Positions 42,155 to 55,343 of a DNA stretch of 64,000 nucleotides are shown piece after piece. A program made the position numbers and the translations under genes. Position 1 is the first letter of the stretch. The number at the start of each line of letters is the position of its first letter. Under the pieces are notes generated by a model, which worked only from the letters and a program-made list of their open reading frames with translations, was not told where the DNA came from and ran no database searches. Source of the stretch: Arenicola marina (Eukaryota; Annelida; Polychaeta; Arenicolidae). The stretch spans positions 18,297,911 to 18,361,910 of the forward strand of contig OZ025256.1 in the NCBI GenBank assembly GCA_964019135.1, given 5' to 3'.

Positions 42155-45100
42155 GGGCTTAGTGCTCTATGAGAGGTGGGGCTTAGTGCTCTATGAGAGG
42201 TGGGGCTTAGTGCTCTATGAGAGGTGGGGCTTAGTGCTCTATGAGAGGTGGGGCTTAGTGCTCTATGAGAGGTGGGGCTTAGTGCTCTATGAGAGGTGGG
42301 GCTTAGTGCTCTATGAGAGGTGGGGCTTAGTGCTCTATGAGAGGTGGGGCTTAGTGCTCTATGAGAGGTGGGGCTTAGTGCTCTATGAGAGGTGGGGCTT
42401 AGTGCTCTATGAGAGGTGGGGCTTAGTGCTCTATGAGAGGTGGGGCTTAGTGCTCTATGAGAGGTGGGGCTTAGTGCTCTATGAGAGGTGGAGCTTAGTG
42501 CTCTATGAGAGGTGGGGCTTAGTGCTCTATGAGAGGTGGGGCTTAGTGCTCTATGAGAGGTGGGGCTTAGTGCTCTATGAGAGGTGGGGCTTAGTGCTCT
42601 ATGAGAGGTGGGGCTTAGTGCTCTATGAGAGGTGGGGCTTAGTGCTCTATGAGAGGTGGGGCTTAGTGCTCTATGAGAGGTGGGGCTTAGTGCTCTATGA
42701 GAGGTGGGGCTTAGTGCTCTATGAGAGGTGGGGCTTAGTGCTCTATGAGAGGTGGAGCTTAGTGCTCTATGAGAGGTGGGGCTTAGTGCTCTATGAGAGG
42801 TGGGGCTTAGTGCTCTATGAGAGGTGGGGCTTAGTGCTCTATGAGAGGTGGGGCTTAGTGCTCTATGAGAGGTGGGGCTTAGTGCTCTATGAGAGGTGGG
42901 GCTTAGTGCTCTATGAGAGGTGGGGCTTAGTGCTCTATGAGAGGTGGGGCTTAGTGCTCTATGAGAGGTGGGGCTTAGTGCTCTATGAGAGGTGGGGCTT
43001 AGTGCTCTATGAGAGGTGGGGCTTAGTGCTCTATGAGAGGTGGGGCTTAGTGCTCTATGAGAGGTGGGGCTTAGTGCTCTATGAGAGGTGGGGCTTAGTG
43101 CTCTATGAGAGGTGGGGCTTAGTGCTCTATGAGAGGTGGAGCTTAGTGCTCTATGAGAGGTGGGGCTTAGTGCTCTATGAGAGGTGGGGCTTAGTGCTCT
43201 ATGAGAGGTGGGGCTTAGTGCTCTATGAGAGGTGGGGCTTAGTGCTCTATGAGAGGTGGGGCTTAGTGCTCTATGAGAGGTGGGGCTTAGTGCTCTATGA
43301 GAGGTGGGGCTTAGTGCTCTATGAGAGGTGGGGCTTAGTGCTCTATGAGAGGTGGGGCTTAGTGCTCTATGAGAGGTGGGGCTTAGTGCTCTATGAGAGG
43401 TGGGGCTTAGTGCTCTATGAGAGGTGGGGCTTAGTGCTCTATGAGAGGTGGGGCTTAGTGCTCTATGAGAGGTGGGGCTTAGTGCTCTATGAGAGGTGGG
43501 GCTTAGTGCTCTATGAGAGGTGGGGCTTAGTGCTCTATGAGAGGTGGGGCTTAGTGCTCTATGAGAGGTGGGGCTTAGTGCTCTATGAGAGGTGGGGCTT
43601 AGTGCTCTATGAGAGGTGGGGCTTAGTGCTCTATGAGAGGTGGGGCTTAGTGCTCTATGAGAGGTGGGGCTTAGTGCTCTATGAGAGGTGGGGCTTAGTG
43701 CTCTATGAGAGGTGGGGCTTAGTGCTCTATGAGAGGTGGGGCTTAGTGCTCTATGAGAGGTGGGGCTTAGTGCTCTATGAGAGGTGGGCTTAGTGCTCTA
43801 TGAGAGGTGGGGCTTAGTGCTCTATGAGAGGTGGGGCTTAGTGCTCTATGAGAGGTGGGGCTTAGTGCTCTATGAGAGGTGGGGCTTAGTGCTCTATGAG
43901 AGGTGGGGCTTAGTGCTCTATGAGAGGTGGGGCTTAGTGCTCTATGAGAGGTGGGCTTAGTGCTCTATGAGAGGTGGGGCTTAGTGCTCTATGAGAGGTG
44001 GGGCTTAGTGCTCTATGAGAGGTGGGGCTTAGTGCTCTATGAGAGGTGGGGCTTAGTGCTCTATGAGAGGTGGGGCTTAGTGCTCTATGAGAGGTGGAGC
44101 TTAGTGCTCTATGAGAGGTGGGGCTTAGTGCTCTATGAGAGGTGGAGCTTAGTGCTCTATGAGAGGTGGGGCTTAGTGCTCTATGAGAGGTGGGCTTAGT
44201 GCTCTCGAGAGGTGGGGCTTAGTGCTCTATGAGAGGTGGGGCTTAGTGCTCTATGAGAGGTGGGGCTTAGTGCTCTATGAGAGGTGGAGCTTAGTGCTCT
44301 ATGAGAGGTGGGGCTTAGTGCTCTATGAGAGGTGGGGCTTAGTGCTCTATGAGAGGTGGGGCTTAGTGCTCTATGAGAGGTGGGGCTTAGTGCTCTATGA
44401 GAGGTGGGGCTTAGTGCTCTATGAGAGGTGGGGCTTAGTGCTCTATGAGAGGTGGGGCTTAGTGCTCTATGAGAGGTGGGGCTTAGTGCTCTATGAGAGG
44501 TGGGGCTTAGTGCTCTATGAGAGGTGGGGCTTAGTGCTCTATGAGAGGTGGGGCTTAGTGCTCTATGAGAGGTGGGGCTTAGTGCTCTATGAGAGGTGGG
44601 GCTTAGTGCTCTATGAGAGGTGGGGCTTAGTGCTCTATGAGAGGTGGGGCTTAGTGCTCTATGAGAGGTGGGGCTTAGTGCTCTATGAGAGGTGGGCTTA
44701 GTGCTCTATGAGAGGTGGGGCTTAGTGCTCTATGAGAGGTGGGGCTTAGTGCTCTATGAGAGGTGGGGCTTAGTGCTCTATGAGAGGTGGGGCTTAGTGC
44801 TCTATGAGAGGTGGGGCTTAGTGCTCTATGAGAGGTGGGGCTTAGTGCTCTATGAGAGGTGGGGCTTAGTGCTCTATGAGAGGTGGGGCTTAGTGCTCTA
44901 TGAGAGGTGGAGCTTAGTGCTCTATGAGAGGTGGGGCTTAGTGCTCTATGAGAGGTGGGGCTTAGTGCTCTATGAGAGGTGGGGCTTAGTGCTCTATGAG
45001 AGGTGGGGCTTAGTGCTCTATGAGAGGTGGAGCTTAGTGCTCTATGAGAGGTGGGGCTTAGTGCTCTATGAGAGGTGGGGCTTAGTGCTCTATGAGAGGT

Positions 45101-48100
45101 GGGGCTTAGTGCTCTATGAGAGGTGGGGCTTAGTGCTCTATGAGAGGTGGAGCTTAGTGCTCTATGAGAGGTGGAGCTTAGTGCTCTATGGGAGGTGGGG
45201 CTTAGTGCTCTATGAGAGGTGGGGCTTAGTGCTCTATGAGAGGTGGGGCTTAGTGCTCTATGAGAGGTGGGGCTTAGTGCTCTATGAGAGGTGGGGCTTA
45301 GTGCTCTATGAGAGGTGGGCTTAGTGCTCTATGAGAGGTGGGGCTTAGTGCTCTATGAGAGGTGGGGCTTAGTGCTCTATGAGAGGTGGGGCTTAGTGCT
45401 CTATGAGAGGTGGGGCTTAGTGCTCTATGAGAGGTGGGGCTTAGTGCTCTATGAGAGGTGGGCTTAGTGCTCTATGAGAGGTGGGGCTTAGTGCTCTATG
45501 AGAGGTGGGGCTTAGTGCTCTATGAGAGGTGGGGCTTAGTGCTCTATGAGAGGTGGGGCTTAGTGCTCTATGAGAGGTGGAGCTTAGTGCTCTATGAGAG
45601 GTGGGGCTTAGTGCTCTATGAGAGGTGGGGCTTAGTGCTCTATGAGAGGTGGGGCTTAGTGCTCTATGAGAGGTGGGGCTTAGTGCTCTATGAGAGGTGG
45701 GGCTTAGTGCTCTATGAGAGGTGGGGCTTAGTGCTCTATGAGAGGTGGGGCTTAGTGCTCTATGAGAGGTGGGGCTTAGTGCTCTATGAGAGGTGGGCTT
45801 AGTGCTCTATGAGAGGTGGGGCTTAGTGCTCTATGAGAGGTGGGGCTTAGTGCTCTATGAGAGGTGGGGCTTAGTGCTCTATGAGAGGTGGGCTTAGTGC
45901 TCTATGAGAGGTGGGGCTTAGTGCTCTATGAGAGGTGGGGCTTAGTGCTCTATGAGAGGTGGGGCTTAGTGCTCTATGAGAGGTGGGGCTTAGTGCTCTA
46001 TGAGAGGTGGGGCTTAGTGCTCTATGAGAGGTGGGGCTTAGTGCTCTATGAGAGGTGGGGCTTAGTGCTCTATGAGAGGTGGGGCTTAGTGCTCTATGAG
46101 AGGTGGGGCTTAGTGCTCTATGAGAGGTGGGGCTTAGTGCTCTATGAGAGGTGGGGCTTAGTGCTCTATGAGAGGTGGGGCTTAGTGCTCTATGAGAGGT
46201 GGGGCTTAGTGCTCTATGAGAGGTGGGGCTTAGTGCTCTATGAGAGGTGGGGCTTAGTGCTCTATGAGAGGTGGGGCTTAGTGCTCTATGAGAGGTGGGG
46301 CTTAGTGCTCTATGAGAGGTGGGGCTTAGTGCTCTATGAGAGGTGGGGGCTTAGTGCTCTATGAGAGGTGGGGCTTAGTGCTCTATGAGAGGTGGGGCTT
46401 AGTGCTCTATGAGAGGTGGAGCTTAGTGCTCTATGAGAGGTGGGGCTTAGTGCTCTATGAGAGGTGGGGCTTAGTGCTCTATGAGAGGTGGGGCTTAGTG
46501 CTCTATGAGAGGTGGGGCTTAGTGCTCTATGAGAGGTGGGGCTTAGTGCTCTATGAGAGGTGGGGCTTAGTGCTCTACGAGAGGTGGGGCTTAGTGCTCT
46601 ATGAGAGGTGGGGCTTAGTGCTCTATGAGAGGTGGGCTTAGTGCTCTATGAGAGGTGGGGCTTAGTGCTCTATGAGAGGTGGAGCTTAGTGCTCTATGAG
46701 AGGTGGGGCTTAGTGCTCTATGAGAGGTGGGGCTTAGTGCTCTATGAGAGGTGGGGCTTAGTGCTCTATGAGAGGTGGAGCTTAGTGCTCTATGAGAGGT
46801 GGGGCTTAGTGCTCTATGAGAGGTGGGGCTTAGTGCTCTATGAGAGGTGGGGCTTAGTGCTCTATGAGAGGTGGGGCTTAGTGCTCTATGAGAGGTGGAG
46901 CTTAGTCCTCTATGAGAGGTGGGGCTTAGTGCTCTATGAGAGGTGGGGCTTAGTGCTCTATGAGAGGTGGGGCTTAGTGCTCTATGAGAGGTGGGGCTTA
47001 GTGCTCTATGAGAGGTGGGGCTTAGTGCTCTATGAGAGGTGGGGCTTAGTGCTCTATGAGAGGTGGGGCTTAGTGCTCTATGAGAGGTGGGGCTTAGTGC
47101 TCTATGAGAGGTGGGGCTTAGTGCTCTATGAGAGGTGGGGCTTAGTGCTCTATGAGAGGTGGGGCTTAGTGCTCTATGAGAGGTGGGGCTTAGTGCTCTA
47201 TGAGAGGTGGGGCTTAGTGCTCTATGAGAGGTGGGGCTTAGTGCTCTATGAGAGGTGGGGCTTAGTGCTCTATGAGAGGTGGAGCAGGTGGGGCTTAGTG
47301 CTCTATGAGGTGGGCTTAGTGCTCTATGACAGGTGGGGCTTAGTGCTCTATGAGAGGTGGGGCTAGTGCTCTATGAGGTGGGCTTAGTGCTATGAGAGGT
47401 GGGGCTTAGTGCTCTATGAGAGGTGGGGCTTAGTGCTCTATGAGAGGTGGGGCTTAGTGCTCTATGAGAGGTGGGGCTTAGTGCTCTATGAGAGGTGGGG
47501 CTTAGTGCTCTATGAGAGGTGGGGCTTAGTGCTCTATGAGAGGTGGGGCTTAGTGCTCTATGAGAGGTGGGGCTTAGTGCTCTATGAGAGGTGGGGCTTA
47601 GTGCTCTATGAGAGGTGGGGCTTAGTGCTCTATGAGAGGTGGGGCTTAGTGCTCTATGAGAGGTGGGGCTTAGTGCTCTATGAGAGGTGGGGCTTAGTGC
47701 TCTATGAGAGGTGGGGCTTAGTGCTCTATGAGAGGTGGGGCTTAGTGCTCTATGAGAGGTGGGGCTTAGTGCTCTATGAGAGGTGGGGCTTAGTGCTCTA
47801 TGAGAGGTGGGGCTTAGTGCTCTATGAGAGGTGGGGCTTAGTGCTCTATGAGAGGTGGGGCTTAGTGCTCTATGAGAGGTGGGGCTTAGTGCTCTATGAG
47901 AGGTGGGGCTTAGTGCTCTATGAGAGGTGGGGCTTAGTGCTCTATGAGAGGTGGGGCTTAGTGCTCTATGAGAGGTGGGGCTTAGTGCTCTATGAGAGGT
48001 GGGGCTTAGTGCTCTATGAGAGGTGGGGCTTAGTGCTCTATGAGAGGTGGGGCTTAGTGCTCTATGAGAGGTGGGGCTTAGTGCTCTATGAGAGGTGGGG

Positions 48101-51100
48101 CTTAGTGCTCTATGAGAGGTGGGGCTTAGTGCTCTATGAGAGGTGGGGCTTAGTGCTCTATGAGAGGTGGGGCTTAGTGCTCTATGAGAGGTGGGGCTTA
48201 GTGCTCTATGAGAGGTGGGGCTTAGTGCTCTATGAGAGGTGGGGCTTAGTGCTCTATGAGAGGTGGGGCTTAGTGCTCTATGAGAGGTGGGGCTTAGTGC
48301 TCTATGAGAGGTGGGGCTTAGTGCTCTATGAGAGGTGGGGCTTAGTGCTCTATGAGAGGTGGGGCTTAGTGCTCTATGAGAGGTGGGGCTTAGTGCTCTA
48401 TGAGAGGTGGGGCTTAGTGCTCTATGAGAGGTGGGGCTTAGTGCTCTATGAGAGGTGGGGCTTAGTGCTCTATGAGAGGTGGGGCTTAGTGCTCTATGAG
48501 AGGTGGGGCTTAGTGCTCTATGAGAGGTGGGGCTTAGTGCTCTATGAGAGGTGGGGCTTAGTGCTCTATGAGAGGTGGGGCTTAGTGCTCTATGAGAGGT
48601 GGGGCTTAGTGCTCTATGAGAGGTGGGGCTTAGTGCTCTATGAGAGGTGGGGCTTAGTGCTCTATGAGAGGTGGGGCTTAGTGCTCTATGAGAGGTGGGG
48701 CTTAGTGCTCTATGAGAGGTGGGGCTTAGTGCTCTATGAGAGGTGGGGCTTAGTGCTCTATGAGAGGTGGGGCTTAGTGCTCTATGAGAGGTGGGGCTTA
48801 GTGCTCTATGAGAGGTGGGGCTTAGTGCTCTATGAGAGGTGGGGCTTAGTGCTCTATGAGAGGTGGGGCTTAGTGCTCTATGAGAGGTGGGGCTTAGTGC
48901 TCTATGAGAGGTGGGGCTTAGTGCTCTATGAGAGGTGGGGCTTAGTGCTCTATGAGAGGTGGGGCTTAGTGCTCTATGAGAGGTGGGCTTAGTGCTCTAT
49001 GAGAGGTGGGGCTTAGTGCTCTATGAGAGGTGGGGCTTAGTGCTCTATGAGAGGTGGGGCTTAGTGCTCTATGAGAGGTGGGGCTTAGTGCTCTATGAGA
49101 GGTGGGGCTTAGTGCTCTATGAGAGGTGGGGCTTAGTGCTCTATGAGAGGTGGGGCTTAGTGCTCTATGAGAGGTGGGGCTTAGTGCTCTATGAGAGGTG
49201 GGGCTTAGTGCTCTATGAGAGGTGGGGCTTAGTGCTCTATGAGAGGTGGGGCTTAGTGCTCTATGAGAGGTGGGGCTTAGTGCTCTATGAGAGGTGGGGC
49301 TTAGTGCTCTATGAGAGGTGGGGCTTAGTGCTCTATGAGAGGTGGGGCTTAGTGCTCTATGAGAGGTGGGGCTTAGTGCTCTATGAGAGGTGGGGCTTAG
49401 TGCTCTATGAGAGGTGGGGCTTAGTGCTCTATGAGAGGTGGGGCTTAGTGCTCTATGAGAGGTGGGGCTTAGTGCTCTATGAGAGGTGGGGCTTAGTGCT
49501 CTATGAGAGGTGGGGCTTAGTGCTCTATGAGAGGTGGGGCTTAGTGCTCTATGAGAGGTGGGGCTTAGTGCTCTATGAGAGGTGGGGCTTAGTGCTCTAT
49601 GAGAGGTGGGGCTTAGTGCTCTATGAGAGGTGGGCTTAGTGCTCTATGAGAGGTGGGGCTTAGTGCTCTATGAGAGGTGGGGCTTAGTGCTCTATGAGAG
49701 GTGGGGCTTAGTGCTCTATGAGAGGTGGGGCTTAGTGCTCTATGAGAGGTGGGGCTTAGTGCTCTATGAGAGGTGGGGCTTAGTGCTCTATGAGAGGTGG
49801 GGCTTAGTGCTCTATGAGAGGTGGGGCTTAGTGCTCTATGAGAGGTGGGGCTTAGTGCTCTATGAGAGGTGGGGCTTAGTGCTCTATGAGAGGTGGGCTT
49901 AGTGCTCTATGAGAGGTGGGGCTTAGTGCTCTATGAGAGGTGGGGCTTAGTGCTCTATGAGAGGTGGGGCTTAGTGCTCTATGAGAGGTGGGGCTTAGTG
50001 CTCTATGAGAGGTGGGGCTTAGTGCTCTATGAGAGGTGGGGCTTAGTGCTCTATGAGAGGTGGGGCTTAGTGCTCTATGAGAGGTGGGGCTTAGTGCTCT
50101 ATGAGAGGTGGGGCTTAGTGCTCTATGAGAGGTGGGGCTTAGTGCTCTATGAGAGGTGGGGCTTAGTGCTCTATGAGAGGTGGGGCTTAGTGCTCTATGA
50201 GAGGTGGGGCTTAGTGCTCTATGAGAGGTGGGGCTTAGTGCTCTATGAGAGGTGGGGCTTAGTGCTCTATGAGAGGTGGGGCTTAGTGCTCTATGAGAGG
50301 TGGGGCTTAGTGCTCTATGAGAGGTGGGGCTTAGTGCTCTATGAGAGGTGGGCTTAGTGCTCTATGAGAGGTGGGGCTTAGTGCTCTATGAGAGGTGGGG
50401 CTTAGTGCTCTATGAGAGGTGGGGCTTAGTGCTCTATGAGAGGTGGGGCTTAGTGCTCTATGAGAGGTGGGGCTTAGTGCTCTATGAGAGGTGGGGCTTA
50501 GTGCTCTATGAGAGGTGGGGCTTAGTGCTCTATGAGAGGTGGGGCTTAGTGCTCTATGAGAGGTGGGGCTTAGTGCTCTATGAGAGGTGGGGCTTAGTGC
50601 TCTATGAGAGGTGGGGCTTAGTGCTCTATGAGAGGTGGGGCTTAGTGCTCTATGAGAGGTGGGGCTTAGTGCTCTATGAGAGGTGGGGCTTAGTGCTCTA
50701 TGAGAGGTGGGGCTTAGTGCTCTATGAGAGGTGGGGCTTAGTGCTCTATGAGAGGTGGGGCTTAGTGCTCTATGAGAGGTGGGCTTAGTGCTCTATGAGA
50801 GGTGGGGCTTAGTGCTCTATGAGAGGTGGGGCTTAGTGCTTTATGAGTGGTGGGGCTTAGTGCTCTATGATAGGTGGGGCTTAGTGCTCTATGAGAGGTG
50901 GGGCTTAGTGTTCTATGAGAGGTGGGGCTTAGTGCTCTATGAGAGGTGGGGCTTAGTGCTCTATGAGAGGTGGGGCTTAGTGCTCTATGAGAGGTGGGGC
51001 TTAGTGCTCTATGAGAGGTGGGGCTTAGTGCTCTATGAGAGGTGGGGCTTAGTGCTCTATGAGAGGTGGGGCTTAGTGCTCTATGAGAGGTGGAGCTTAG

Positions 51101-54100
51101 TGCTCTATGAGAGGTGGGGCTTAGTGCTCTATGAGAGGTGGGGCTTAGTGCTCTATGAGAGGTGGGGCTTAGTGCTCTATGAGAGGTGGGGCTTAGTGCT
51201 CTATGAGAGGTGGGGCTTAGTGCTCTATGAGAGGTGGGGCTTAGTGCTCTATGAGAGGTGGGGCTTAGTGCTCTATGAGAGGTGGGGCTTAGTGCTCTAT
51301 GAGAGGTGGGGCTTAGTGCTTTATGAGTGGTGGGGCTTAGTGCTCTATGAGAGGTGGGGCTTAGTGCTCTATGAGAGGTGGGGCTTAGTGCTCTATGAGA
51401 GGTGGGGCTTAGTGCTTTATGAGTGGTGGGGCTTAGTGCTCTATGAGAGGTGGGGCTTAGTGCTCTATGAGAGGTGGGGCTTAGTGCTCTATGAGAGGTG
51501 GGGCTTAGTGCTCTATGAGAGGTGGGGCTTAGTGCTCTATGAGAGGTGGGGCTTAGTGCTCTATGAGAGGTGGGGCTTAGTGCTCTATGAGAGGTGGGGC
51601 TTAGTGCTCTATGAGAGGTGGGGCTTAGTGCTCTATGAGAGGTGGGGCTTAGTGCTCTATGAGAGGTGGAGCTTAGTGCTCTATGAGAGGTGGGGCTTAG
51701 TGCTCTATGAGAGGTGGGGCTTAGTGCTCTATGAGAGGTGGGGCTTAGTGCTCTATGAGAGGTGGGGCTTAGTGCTCTATGAGAGGTGGGGCTTAGTGCT
51801 TTATGAGAGGTGGGGCTTAGTGCTCTATGAGAGGTGGGGCTTAGTGCTCTATGAGAGGTGGAGCTTAGTGCTCTATGAGAGGTGGGGCTTAGTGCTCTAT
51901 GAGAGGTGGGGCTTAGTGCTCTATGAGAGGTGGGGCTTAGTGCTCTATGAGAGGTGGGGCTTAGTGCTCTATGAGAGGTGGGGCTTAGTGCTCTATGAGA
52001 GGTGGGGCTTAGTGCTCTATGAGAGGTGGAGCTTAGTGCTCTATGAGAGGTGGGGCTTAGTGCTCTATGAGAGGTGGGGCTTAGTGCTCTATGAGAGGTG
52101 GGGCTTAGTGCTCTATGAGAGGTGGGGCTTAGTGCTCTATGAGAGGTGGGGCTTAGTGCTCTATGAGAGGTGGGGCTTAGTGCTCTATGAGAGGTGGGGC
52201 TTAGTGCTCTATGAGAGGTGGGGCTTAGTGCTCTATGAGAGGTGGGGCTTAGTGCTCTATGAGAGATGGGGCTTAGTGCTCTATGAGAGGTGGGGCTTAG
52301 TGCTCTATGAGAGGTGGGGCTTAGTGCTCTATGAGAGGTGGGGCTTAGTGCTCTATGAGAGGTGGGGCTTAGTGCTCTATGAGAGGTGGGGCTTAGTGCT
52401 CTATGAGAGGTGGGGCTTAGTGCTCTATGAGAGGTGGGGCTTAGTGCTCTATGAGAGGTGGGGCTTAGTGCTCTATGAGAGGTGGGGCTTAGTGCTCTAT
52501 GAGAGGTGGGGCTTAGTGCTTTATGAGAGGTGGGGCTTAGTGCTCTATGAGAGGTGGGGCTTAGTGCTCTATGAGAGGTGGAGCTTAGTGCTCTATGAGA
52601 GGTGGGGCTTAGTGCTCTATGAGAGGTGGGGCTTAGTGCTCTATGAGAGGTGGGGCTTAGTGCTCTATGAGAGGTGGGGCTTAGTGCTCTATGAGAGGTG
52701 GGGCTTAGTGCTCTATGAGAGGTGGGGCTTAGTGCTCTATGAGAGGTGGGGCTTAGTGCTCTATGAGAGGTGGGGCTTAGTGCTCTATGAGAGGTGGGGC
52801 TTAGTGCTCTATGAGAGGTGGGGCTTAGTGCTCTATGAGAGGTGGGGCTTAGTGCTCTATGAGAGGTGGGGCTTATTGCTCTATGAGAGGTGGGGCTTAG
52901 TGCTCTATGAGAGGTGGGGCTTAGTGCTCTGAGAGGTGGGGCTTAGTGCTCTATGAGAGGTGGGGCTTAGTGCTCTATGAGAGGTGGGGCTTAGTGCTCT
53001 ATGAGAGGTGGGGCTTAGTGCTCTATGAGAGGTGGGGCTTAGTGCTCTATGAGAGGTAGGGCTTAGTGCTCTATGAGAGGTGGGGCTTAGTGCTCTATGA
53101 GAGGTGGGGCTTAGTGCTCTATGAGAGGTGGGGCTTAGTGCTCTATGAGAGGTGGGGCTTAGTGCTCTATGAGAGGTGGGGCTTATTGCTCTATGACAGG
53201 TGGGGCTTAGTGCTCTATGAGAGGTGGAGCTTAGTGCTCTATGAGAGGTGGGGCTTAGTGCTCTATGAGAGGTGGGGCTTAGTGCTCTATGAGAGGTGGG
53301 GCTTAGTGCTCTATGAGAGGTGGGGCTTAGTGCTCTATGAGAGGTGGAGCTTAGTGCTCTATGAGAGGTGGGGCTTAGTGCTCTATGAGAGGTGGGGCTT
53401 AGTGTTCTATGAGAGGTGGGGCTTAGTGTTCTATGAGAGGTGGGGCTTAGTGCTCTATGAGAGGTGGGGCTTAGTGCTCTATGAGAGGTGGGGCTTAGTG
53501 CTCTATGAGAGGTGGGGCTTAGTGCTCTATGAGAGGTGGGGCTTAGTGCTCTATGAGAGGTGGGGCTTAGTGCTTTATGAGAGGTGGGGCTTAGTGCTCT
53601 ATGACAGGTGGGGCTTAGTGCTCTATGAGAGGTGGGGCTTAGTGCTCTATGAGAGGTGGGGCTTAGTGCTCTATGAGAGGTGGGGCTTAGTGCTCTATGA
53701 GAGGTGGGGCTTAGTGCTCTATGAGAGGTGGGGCTTAGTGCTCTATGAGAGGTGGGGCTTAGTGCTCTATGAGAGGTGGAGCTTAGTGCTCTATGAGAGG
53801 TGGGGCTTAGTGCTCTATGAGAGGTGGAGCTTAGTGCTCTATGAGAGGTGGGGCTTAGTGCTCTATGAGAGGTGGGGCTTAGTGCTCTATGAGAGGTGGG
53901 GCTTAGTGCTCTATGAGAGGTGGGGCTTAGTGCTCTATGAGAGGTGGAGCTTAGTGCTCTATGAGAGGTGGGGCTTAGTGCTCTATGAGAGGTGGGGCTT
54001 AGTGCTCTATGAGAGGTGGGGCTTAGTGCTCTATGACAGGTGGGGCTTAGTGCTCTATGAGAGGTGGAGCTTAGTGCTCTATGAGAGGTGGGGCTTAGTG

Positions 54101-54534
54101 CTCTATGAGAGGTGGGGCTTAGTGCTCTATGAGAGGTGGGGCTTAGTGCTCTATGAGAGGTGGGGCTTAGTGCTCTATGAGAGGTGGGGCTTAGTGCTCT
54201 ATGACAGGTGGAGCTTAGTGCTCTATGAGAGGTGGGGCTTAGTGCTCTATGAGAGGTGGGGCTTAGTGCTCTATGAGAGGTGGGGCTTAGTGCTCTATGA
54301 GAGGTGGGGCTTAGTGCTCTATGAGAGGTGGAGCTTAGTGCTCTATGAGAGGTGGGGCTTAGTGCTCTATGAGAGGTGGGGCTTAGTGCTCTATGAGAGG
54401 TGGGGCTTAGTGCTCTATGAGAGGTGGGGCTTAGTGCTCTATGAGAGGTGGGGCTTAGTGCTCTATGAGAGGTGGAGCTTAGTGCTCTATGAGAGGTGGG
54501 GCTTAGTGCTCTATGAGAGGTGGGGCTTAGTGCA
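42155..54534. repeat. 24-bp satellite-like array, 12.4 kb, about 515 copies
   Basis: The 24-bp unit contains GGGGCTTAGTGCTCTATGAG followed by AGGT. Each unit carries CTCT-ATG-AGAG, a small inverted repeat. Most units are identical. Common variants are GGAGCTT, and 23-bp units with three G instead of four. The stretch 47,409-48,980 is perfectly uniform. The right side (50,800-54,530) has more variants (TTATGAGTGG, GACAGG, GATAGG, GTTCTAT). One frame is open throughout (GLVLYERW repeated), only because the unit is 24 bp. The left boundary is lost in the N gap. If the second Dok-like gene continues downstream, the array sits in its intron 2. Confidence 0.98.
47283..47408. repeat. Disordered zone within the 24-bp array
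   Basis: A cluster of irregular units with partial deletions (GGAGCAGGTGG, CTCTATGAGGTGGG, GGGGCTAGTG, GTGCTATGAG) interrupts otherwise regular repeats. Confidence 0.9.
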
Positions 54535-54767
54535 GATGACCGCGTGTGGACTAATAGGCCTAATGAACGAAGAAGTTAAGCGCTCGTGCTTCCGAACTAC
54601 TTGCCTGTTGGTAAATGACGTCAAAATCACGGGGTAAAACATATCAACTGAGAGAAATAGTTCTCACTAGCAGCGCTGAATTATTCTGTTTAGGAATACA
54701 TTCGATGAAATGAAGGTCGGATTTTATTAATCAAACGTGTTGGTCGCTTGCTCATCGGTCGGCCTGT
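54535..54767. other. Non-genic stretch after the 24-bp array
   Basis: Unique sequence with no recognised gene or element. It was specifically checked for a PTB exon and none was recognised. Confidence 0.4.
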
Positions 54768-55250
54768 TGCATCTTTTTTCGCCTTTTTTCTCTCAATCCT
54801 CTGAGCAGATACCTACAATTTCTCGCCCTGTTCCCTTTTGAGACTAAAGTTTCATCAGCATTGCAGTTCTTGACTATTTATTCCATTTGATACCGAAAGT
54901 GTTCAAATAAAATTGCAGCTCTTGACTATATCTTCCAGTTGATATCGAAAGTGTTCAAATAATTCCCCTCTATATACATTGCCATGACTGTCAGTGTTTA
55001 TTTTGGATAAATTTTGTAATAAAAAATTCTCTCTCTATGACGACAAAATCTCGCACATTTCTCTCGCTCTCCATCTGCCCTCCTCGACCTGGGCGGCACA
55101 CCCCCACGATGGTAATCATGTAGTGCCCCCACACCCTGGGCACATTGTTCTTCTATTGCAATATTGTGACCAAATGGCACAATTGATCAGTTCACTGCGA
55201 AACGACTCACCAGAGGGAGCCACTATATTTACACGTGTTGCTGCGTTTAA
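54768..55250 (+). mobile_element. Dispersed repeat family R3, copy 2
   Basis: Reverse-complement relative of 23,296-23,713. It contains an internal duplication of a GCAGTTCTTGACTAT...GTGTTCAAATAA segment (near 54,865 and 54,917). Confidence 0.7.
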
Positions 55251-55343
55251 ACCTTTCTCCTGGATGTAACATGATTTAGTTCCCAAGGGAAGATGTTACA
55301 AACGCTAGGGCATATCAAGGATGTTGAGCGAGGGGGGGGGGGG

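Noticed and set aside
42162-54637. Very long GLVLYERW octapeptide repeat proteins
   Set aside because: The frame is open only because the unit is 24 bp. It is broken at random by 23-bp units with no compensation, as expected for non-coding satellite.
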